10,359 bases of DNA from Asaia bogorensis (lineage in GTDB: Bacteria > Pseudomonadota > Alphaproteobacteria > Acetobacterales > Acetobacteraceae): positions 1 through 10,359 of the forward strand of contig CAMCEP010000081.1 in NCBI GenBank assembly GCA_945873675.1, given 5' to 3'. Below are positions 6,562 through 10,359 of the stretch, piece after piece. The notes beneath the pieces were generated by a model. That model ran no database searches. It saw nothing but the letters and a program-made list of their open reading frames with translations, and had not been told where the DNA came from. The stretch's first letter is position 1; the number at the start of each line of letters is the position of its first letter. Made by a program: the position numbers and the translations under genes.

Positions 6562-8136
6562 ATGAAACAGACGCGCTACGTCACCACGCCGATCTATTAC
6601 GTCAATGACAAGCCGCATGTCGGCCATGCCTATACCTCGGTCGCGGCGGATGTGCTGGCGCGCTGGTGGCGCCTGACGGGCCATGAGGTGTTCTTCCTGA
6701 CCGGCACGGATGAGCATGGCCAGAAGGTGGAAAAGGCCGCGCGCGATGCGGGGATGGACCCGCAAGCCTTCACGGATCGCGTGAGCCAGCATTTTCGCGA
6801 CCTGACCGGTACGCTTGGCCTTTCCAATGATGATTTCATCCGCACTACGGAAGCGCGCCACAAGGCCGCCTGTTCCGCGCTGTGGGAAGAATTGGCAAGG
6901 CGCGATGAAATCTACCTTGGCCATTATGAGGGCTGGTACGCCGTGCGCGATGAGGCGTTTTACGGCCCGGATGAACTCACTGAACGCGATGGCGTGAAAT
7001 ACGCCCCATCAGGCGCGCCGGTGGAATGGGTGCGGGAGCCCTCTTACTTCTTCCGCCTGTCCAAATGGCTGCCGGAATTGCTGCGGCGCTTTGATCTGCC
7101 GGAAGGCCACCCGGAACGGATTGATGTGCAGCCCGAAGCGCGGCGCAATGAAGTGCGCGCCTTTGTGCAGCAGGGGCTCAAGGATTTCGCGGATAAGCCG
7201 GAAAAGCTCGATCTTTCCATTTCGCGGACCAGCTTCACCTGGGGCGTCAAGGTGCCGGGCGATGAAGCCCATGTCATGTATGTCTGGCTGGATGCGCTGA
7301 CCAATTACATCACCGCCGCCGGTTATCCAGACGCAAACGCCGAGCGCTGGAGATTCTGGCCTGCCAGCGCGCATTTCGTCGGCAAGGATATTGTGCGCTT
7401 CCACACGATCTACTGGCCGGCCTTTCTGATGGCGGCGGGGATTGCACCCGCAAAGCGCGTCTTTGCACATGGCTGGTGGACGATTGAGGGGCAGAAAATG
7501 TCCAAATCGCTGGGCAATGCCATTGATCCGGTTGCCCTTGTTGCCGATTACGGTCTTGATCCGCTGCGCTATTTCCTGCTGCGCGAAGTGCCCTTTGGCG
7601 CGGATGGCGATTTTTCGCGGAAAGCGCTTGCCAATCGGCTGAACGGCGAATTGGCCGATGCGCTGGGGAACCTTGCCAATCGCACGCTTTCCCTCATTCA
7701 GCGCAATTGTGAGGGCAAGCTGCCCGCGCCGGCGGCGGCAATTGGCGATGATGTGGCTTTGCTCGAAGCACTCGCCGCCATGCCCGGCTTGGTGGGCAAG
7801 CATATTGAAGACCAAGCCTTCCATCTGGCTTTGGAAGAAGTGTTTCGCGTGGTGCGTGCGGCCAATGGCTATATCACCGCGCAAGCGCCTTGGGCTTTGA
7901 AGAAAACCGATCTGGCCCGCATGGAAGCCGTTTTGCGCCATCTGCATTCCGTGCTGCGCGGTGCGGCGACGGCGTTGCAGCCCTTCATGCCTGGCAGCAT
8001 GGCGGCTTTGCTGGATCAACTGGCCGTGCCGGAAGGCGCGCGGGATTTGGCCGCGCTGGCGACGCCCTTGCCCGGCGGTACGCTGCTGCCACCCCCAAGC
8101 CCGCTATTCCGCAAAATCGAGATCGAGGCCGCCTGA
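6562..8136 (+). CDS. metG: Methionyl-tRNA synthetase
   Basis: 524-residue class I aminoacyl-tRNA synthetase that charges tRNA-Met and tRNA-fMet. The signature YYVNDKPHVGHAYT contains the HIGH-type motif PHVGH (18-22). GTDEHGQKV follows at about 50-58. GKDIVRFH (274-281) and GWWTIEGQKMSKSLGN carry the KMSKS loop (312-316). The C-terminal helical domain (about 360-520) would bind the anticodon. Two lineage features: no cysteine is found in the connective-peptide region (about 114-170), so the zinc knuckle is missing, and the protein ends without the EMAP/Trbp111-like C-terminal domain that E. coli MetG has. AAGG sits 9 nt before ATG 6562. The gap from holB is 25 bp. The last base of its stop is the first base of the tatD start (TGATG). 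Confidence 0.98.
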   Translation: MKQTRYVTTPIYYVNDKPHVGHAYTSVAADVLARWWRLTGHEVFFLTGTDEHGQKVEKAARDAGMDPQAFTDRVSQHFRDLTGTLGLSNDDFIRTTEARHKAACSALWEELARRDEIYLGHYEGWYAVRDEAFYGPDELTERDGVKYAPSGAPVEWVREPSYFFRLSKWLPELLRRFDLPEGHPERIDVQPEARRNEVRAFVQQGLKDFADKPEKLDLSISRTSFTWGVKVPGDEAHVMYVWLDALTNYITAAGYPDANAERWRFWPASAHFVGKDIVRFHTIYWPAFLMAAGIAPAKRVFAHGWWTIEGQKMSKSLGNAIDPVALVADYGLDPLRYFLLREVPFGADGDFSRKALANRLNGELADALGNLANRTLSLIQRNCEGKLPAPAAAIGDDVALLEALAAMPGLVGKHIEDQAFHLALEEVFRVVRAANGYITAQAPWALKKTDLARMEAVLRHLHSVLRGAATALQPFMPGSMAALLDQLAVPEGARDLAALATPLPGGTLLPPPSPLFRKIEIEAA

Positions 8137-8909
8137 TGCTGGTGGATAGCCATTGCCACCTCGATTACTATGTCGAGGCGGAAATCGCCGATGTCATTGC
8201 CCGCGCCCAGGAAGCCGGTATTGCCCGCATGGTCACCATTGGCACGCGCTTCGCCCAGGCCGAACAGGTCAAAGCGCTGACCGAGCGTTTTGATTGCGTC
8301 TGGGGGACTGTGGGCATCCACCCGCATAATGCCGGGGAGGGCGACTTGCCGGGGCCGGAGGCGCTGGCCGCGCTGGCTGATCATCCGCGCATTATCGGGC
8401 TTGGCGAAAGCGGGCTGGACTACTTCTATGACAAGGCGCCGCGCGACGCCCAGGCGGAGAATTTCCGCAACCATATCCGCGCAGCGCAGATCACTGGCCT
8501 GCCGCTTGCGATCCATGCCCGCCAGGCGGATGAGGATATCGCAGACATCCTGGCCGAGGAACGCGACAGGGGTGGGGCCTTTCCCTTCCTGCTGCATTGC
8601 TTCAGCAGCGGCCGGGGTTTGGCGGAACGTGCAGTGGCCATGGGGGGCTATTTGTCCTTCTCCGGCATTCTGACCTTCCCGAAAAGCGAGGAATTGCGTG
8701 AGATTGCGCGGGATATCCCCGCCGACCGGCTGCTGGTGGAAACCGATGCGCCCTACCTGGCGCCCGTGCCCTTTCGCGGCAAGCGCTGCGAACCCGCCAT
8801 GGTGGCCCATACCGCCAAGGTGCTGGCCGGAGTGCGGGGGATGGAAATCGCGGCGCTTGAGGCGCTGACGACTCGCAATTTTGAAACCCTCTTCCCGAAG
8901 GCCGCCTGA
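8136..8909 (+). CDS. TatD family metal-dependent hydrolase (putative DNase)
   Basis: 257-residue amidohydrolase-fold protein. Metal ligands expected for TatD are all present: HCH (His6, His8), Glu91 in GLGESGLDYFYD, His127 in LAIHARQA, His154 in LLHCFSSG and Asp204 in VETDAPYLAP. FRGKRCEPA (213-221) is the family's C-terminal signature. TatD proteins are described as Mg-dependent 3'-5' exonucleases linked to DNA repair or DNA fragmentation; other members (YcfH, YjjV) have no firm role, so I do not assign a symbol. Start: ATG 8136 overlaps the metG stop by one base and gives the standard MLVDSHCHLD opening. The frame is open upstream to 7890, but that stretch lies inside metG and does not look like TatD. 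The metG-tatD order is widespread, which points to coupled expression, not to a shared reaction. Confidence 0.96.
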   Translation: MLVDSHCHLDYYVEAEIADVIARAQEAGIARMVTIGTRFAQAEQVKALTERFDCVWGTVGIHPHNAGEGDLPGPEALAALADHPRIIGLGESGLDYFYDKAPRDAQAENFRNHIRAAQITGLPLAIHARQADEDIADILAEERDRGGAFPFLLHCFSSGRGLAERAVAMGGYLSFSGILTFPKSEELREIARDIPADRLLVETDAPYLAPVPFRGKRCEPAMVAHTAKVLAGVRGMEIAALEALTTRNFETLFPKAA

Positions 8910-8912
8910 GGC

Positions 8913-9719
8913 TTGGTTACGGTCACGATCCTTGGCTGTGGTGGTTCGGCCGGCGTCCCGCTGATTGGTGGCGCGGATGGAAGGGGAGATTGGGGCGCCT
9001 GTGACCCCTCGGAGCCGCGGAATCGGCGCACCCGTTCCTCGATTCTGATCGAAGGCGATCAGGGGCAAAGGCTTTTGGTGGATGCGGGCCCGGATATGCG
9101 CGCCCAATTCCTGGCGGCTGGGATTGGGGCGGTGGAGGCCATCCTATTCACCCATCACCATGCCGATCACGTCATGGGCACAGATGAAACGCGCGTGCTG
9201 AACCGCATCACTGGTAAGCCGCTACCCATATACGGCATGGCAAGAACGCTGGATAACCTACGGCAGCGCTTCGATTATGCCTTTCTGCCGGCGGTTGGGC
9301 CCTGGTTTTTTCGCCCCGCACTTGAAGCGCATGAGGTAACCCCAGGTGAAACCAGGGAAATCGCCGGGCTGCCGCTGACCCTGTTCAGCCAGGATCATGC
9401 GGTGATGGAAACCCTGGGCCTTCGAATCGGCGGCTTCGCCTATTCCACCGATCTGGTGCGCCTGCCGGAAGAAAGCCTTGCCCTTCTTCACGGTCTGGAT
9501 ACCTGGGTTGTGGGATGCTTCCAGCGTGCGCCCCATAAGGTGCACGCGAATCTGGAGCAGGTACTTGAATGGGTGCGCATATTGCAGCCGCGCCGGACAA
9601 TTTTAACCCATATGGGCAGCGATCTGGATTACGGCTGGCTCTGCCGTACCCTGCCGTCCGGGGTGGAACCGGGGTATGATGGCATGGTGTTGCAACCGGG
9701 CGCTGCGCCTGGGCGTTGA
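8913..9719 (+). CDS. PhnP-like metallo-beta-lactamase-fold hydrolase
   Basis: 268 residues. The N-terminus TILGCGGSAGVPLIGG and the DWGACDP loop (26-32) are typical of the PhnP-like subgroup. The metal site is clear: HHHADH (81-86, giving the HxHxDH ligands), His162 in SQDHAVMETLG, Asp180 in AYSTD and His233 in LTHMG. The fold therefore appears complete for two metal ions. PhnP itself is a cyclic-phosphate phosphodiesterase of phosphonate breakdown, but no phn genes are visible, so the substrate is unknown; a phosphodiester is a reasonable guess. Start: TTG 8913, three bases after the tatD stop, is the only candidate that keeps the first beta strand (VTVTILG). It has a weak ribosome site and probably relies on coupling. 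A tatD-MBL pair in this arrangement is, to my knowledge, common in alphaproteobacteria. Confidence 0.9.
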   Translation: MVTVTILGCGGSAGVPLIGGADGRGDWGACDPSEPRNRRTRSSILIEGDQGQRLLVDAGPDMRAQFLAAGIGAVEAILFTHHHADHVMGTDETRVLNRITGKPLPIYGMARTLDNLRQRFDYAFLPAVGPWFFRPALEAHEVTPGETREIAGLPLTLFSQDHAVMETLGLRIGGFAYSTDLVRLPEESLALLHGLDTWVVGCFQRAPHKVHANLEQVLEWVRILQPRRTILTHMGSDLDYGWLCRTLPSGVEPGYDGMVLQPGAAPGR

Positions 9720-9727
9720 CCCGGGCG
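9706..9727. repeat. Stem-loop across the stop codon of the MBL hydrolase gene
   Basis: CGCCTGGG (9706-9713) pairs with CCCGGGCG (9720-9727), eight pairs including one G-U, around the loop CGTTGA that holds the stop codon. GGAAAATGAG follows, so there is no U-tract and it is not a classical intrinsic terminator. It could attenuate, stabilise the 3' end, or be chance in GC-rich DNA. Confidence 0.4.
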
Positions 9728-9732
9728 GGAAA

Positions 9733-9831
9733 ATGAGCGCATGGGAATTGCTCTGTCTTGTCGCCGCACCACATGCGGGGTCAGGCAAAAGTGACGAAGG
9801 GCGGCCTGCTTGCCGCGAAAGGATGAGATGA
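9733..9831 (+). other. Possible 32-codon leader ORF ending on the clpP start
   Basis: ATG 9733 opens a 32-codon frame beginning MSAWELLCLVAAPH and ending at TGA 9829-9831, which overlaps both candidate clpP starts (ATGATG). GGGA shortly before the ATG is a weak ribosome site. I recognise no family. A short frame of this length can arise by chance, so I list it only as a possible coupled leader peptide. Confidence 0.2.
9819..9823 (+). promoter_or_regulatory. Shine-Dalgarno AAGGA of clpP
   Basis: AAGGA is 7 nt before ATG 9831 and 4 nt before ATG 9828. The spacing favours 9831. A small 5-bp hairpin (GCGGC 9801-9805 with GCCGC 9812-9816) lies just ahead of it. Confidence 0.55.
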
Positions 9832-10359
9832 TGATCAGGGACCGTGATCCTGTTGATGTCTATAACAATACCCTGGTGCCCATGGTGGTCGAACAGACCG
9901 CGCGTGGTGAGCGGGCTTTTGACATCTATTCCCGGCTGCTCAAGGAACGCATCATCTTCCTGACCGGCCCGGTTTTTGACCAGGTTTCGTCGCTGATCTG
10001 CGCCCAGTTGCTGTTCCTGGAAAGCGAAAATCCCAACAAGGATATCGCCTTCTACATCAATAGCCCTGGCGGCGTGGTTTCATCCGGCCTCGCGATGTAT
10101 GACACCATGCAATACATCCGCAGCCCCGTGAGCACGGTGTGCATCGGCCAGGCGGCTTCCATGGGGTCCCTGCTGCTGTGCGCCGGTGCCAAGGACAAGC
10201 GGTATGCGCTGCCGAATAGCCGCGTCATGGTGCACCAGCCCTCGGGCGGGGCGCAGGGCCAGGCGACCGATATCGAAATCCAGGCGCGCGAAATTCTTAA
10301 GCTTCGCCAGAGGCTTAATGAAATCTACGTGCATCATACCGGCCAACCCATTGACGCCA
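9831..10359 (+). CDS. clpP: ATP-dependent Clp protease proteolytic subunit, 3' end cut by window edge
   Basis: The first 176 residues (of about 200-215 usual) of ClpP, the barrel-shaped serine peptidase that degrades proteins unfolded by ClpX or ClpA in the cytosol. Seen: VPMVVEQT near the N-terminus, RAFDIYSRLLKERIIFLTGPV, FYINSPGGVVSSGLAMYDTM with the oxyanion-region glycines, GQAASMGSLLL with the catalytic Ser110, and RVMVHQPSGG with the catalytic His135. The catalytic Asp lies beyond the edge. Start: ATG 9831 by its AAGGA spacing; ATG 9828 adds one Met. The preceding 111 bp separate it from the hydrolase operon, so it may have its own promoter. I could not pick out a convincing sigma-70 or heat-shock promoter there. 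In many proteobacteria clpX and lon follow, but they are outside the window. Confidence 0.97.
   Translation, partial: MIRDRDPVDVYNNTLVPMVVEQTARGERAFDIYSRLLKERIIFLTGPVFDQVSSLICAQLLFLESENPNKDIAFYINSPGGVVSSGLAMYDTMQYIRSPVSTVCIGQAASMGSLLLCAGAKDKRYALPNSRVMVHQPSGGAQGQATDIEIQAREILKLRQRLNEIYVHHTGQPIDA

Noticed and set aside
7009..8019. 336-codon open frame on the minus strand inside metG
   Set aside because: Antisense to a clear methionyl-tRNA synthetase; the translation shows no recognisable domain and reflects GC-rich codon bias.
7890..8135. N-terminal extension of the TatD frame
   Set aside because: Lies wholly within metG, has no TatD similarity, and ATG 8136 gives the standard family start.
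8016..9107. 363-codon open frame on the minus strand across tatD and the MBL gene
   Set aside because: It spans two well-supported plus-strand genes and has no family signature.
9720..9827. Intrinsic terminator or heat-shock promoter before clpP
   Set aside because: Hairpins at 9706-9727, 9764-9778 and 9801-9816 lack U-tracts, and TTGCTC or CTTGTC with CCACAT have the wrong spacing for a sigma-70 or RpoH promoter.

Overview
The window is an ordinary chromosomal housekeeping stretch from an alphaproteobacterium. The gene order, the lineage-type protein variants (zinc-free HolB and MetG, the TatD/MBL pair) and roughly 60-65% GC by eye fit Rhodospirillales, most likely an Acetobacteraceae-like organism. 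That placement is inferred from gene content only. I see no mobile element, CRISPR array, tRNA or rRNA.

Left arm (1-1568, minus strand): a class I SAM-dependent methyltransferase of unknown substrate (1568 to 915), then the first 274 codons of an MmgE/PrpD-family dehydratase/decarboxylase that runs off the left edge. A 148-bp divergent gap (1569-1716), dense in inverted repeats, separates this arm from the rest.

Right arm (1717-10359, plus strand): a tightly packed run of codirectional genes. First comes a cell-wall group: an MltB-type lytic transglycosylase lipoprotein, an RlpA-type lipoprotein with a SPOR domain, and a PBP5/6-type D,D-carboxypeptidase. It continues without a real break into replication, translation and hydrolase genes: tmk (dTMP kinase), holB (delta' clamp-loader subunit), metG (Met-tRNA synthetase), a TatD-family metal hydrolase and a PhnP-like metallo-beta-lactamase-fold hydrolase. 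Several junctions overlap (GTGA at mltB/rlpA and tmk/holB, TGATG at metG/tatD) or are a few bases apart, so the group is probably one operon with translational coupling. After a 111-bp gap, clpP (ATP-dependent protease subunit) begins and runs off the right edge.

I found no undescribed multi-gene system. The points most worth a second look are the inverted repeats in the divergent gap, the RlpA-like protein whose usual WYG motif is replaced while the candidate catalytic Glu, His and Asp remain, the orphan methyltransferase, and a 32-codon open frame that ends exactly on the clpP start.
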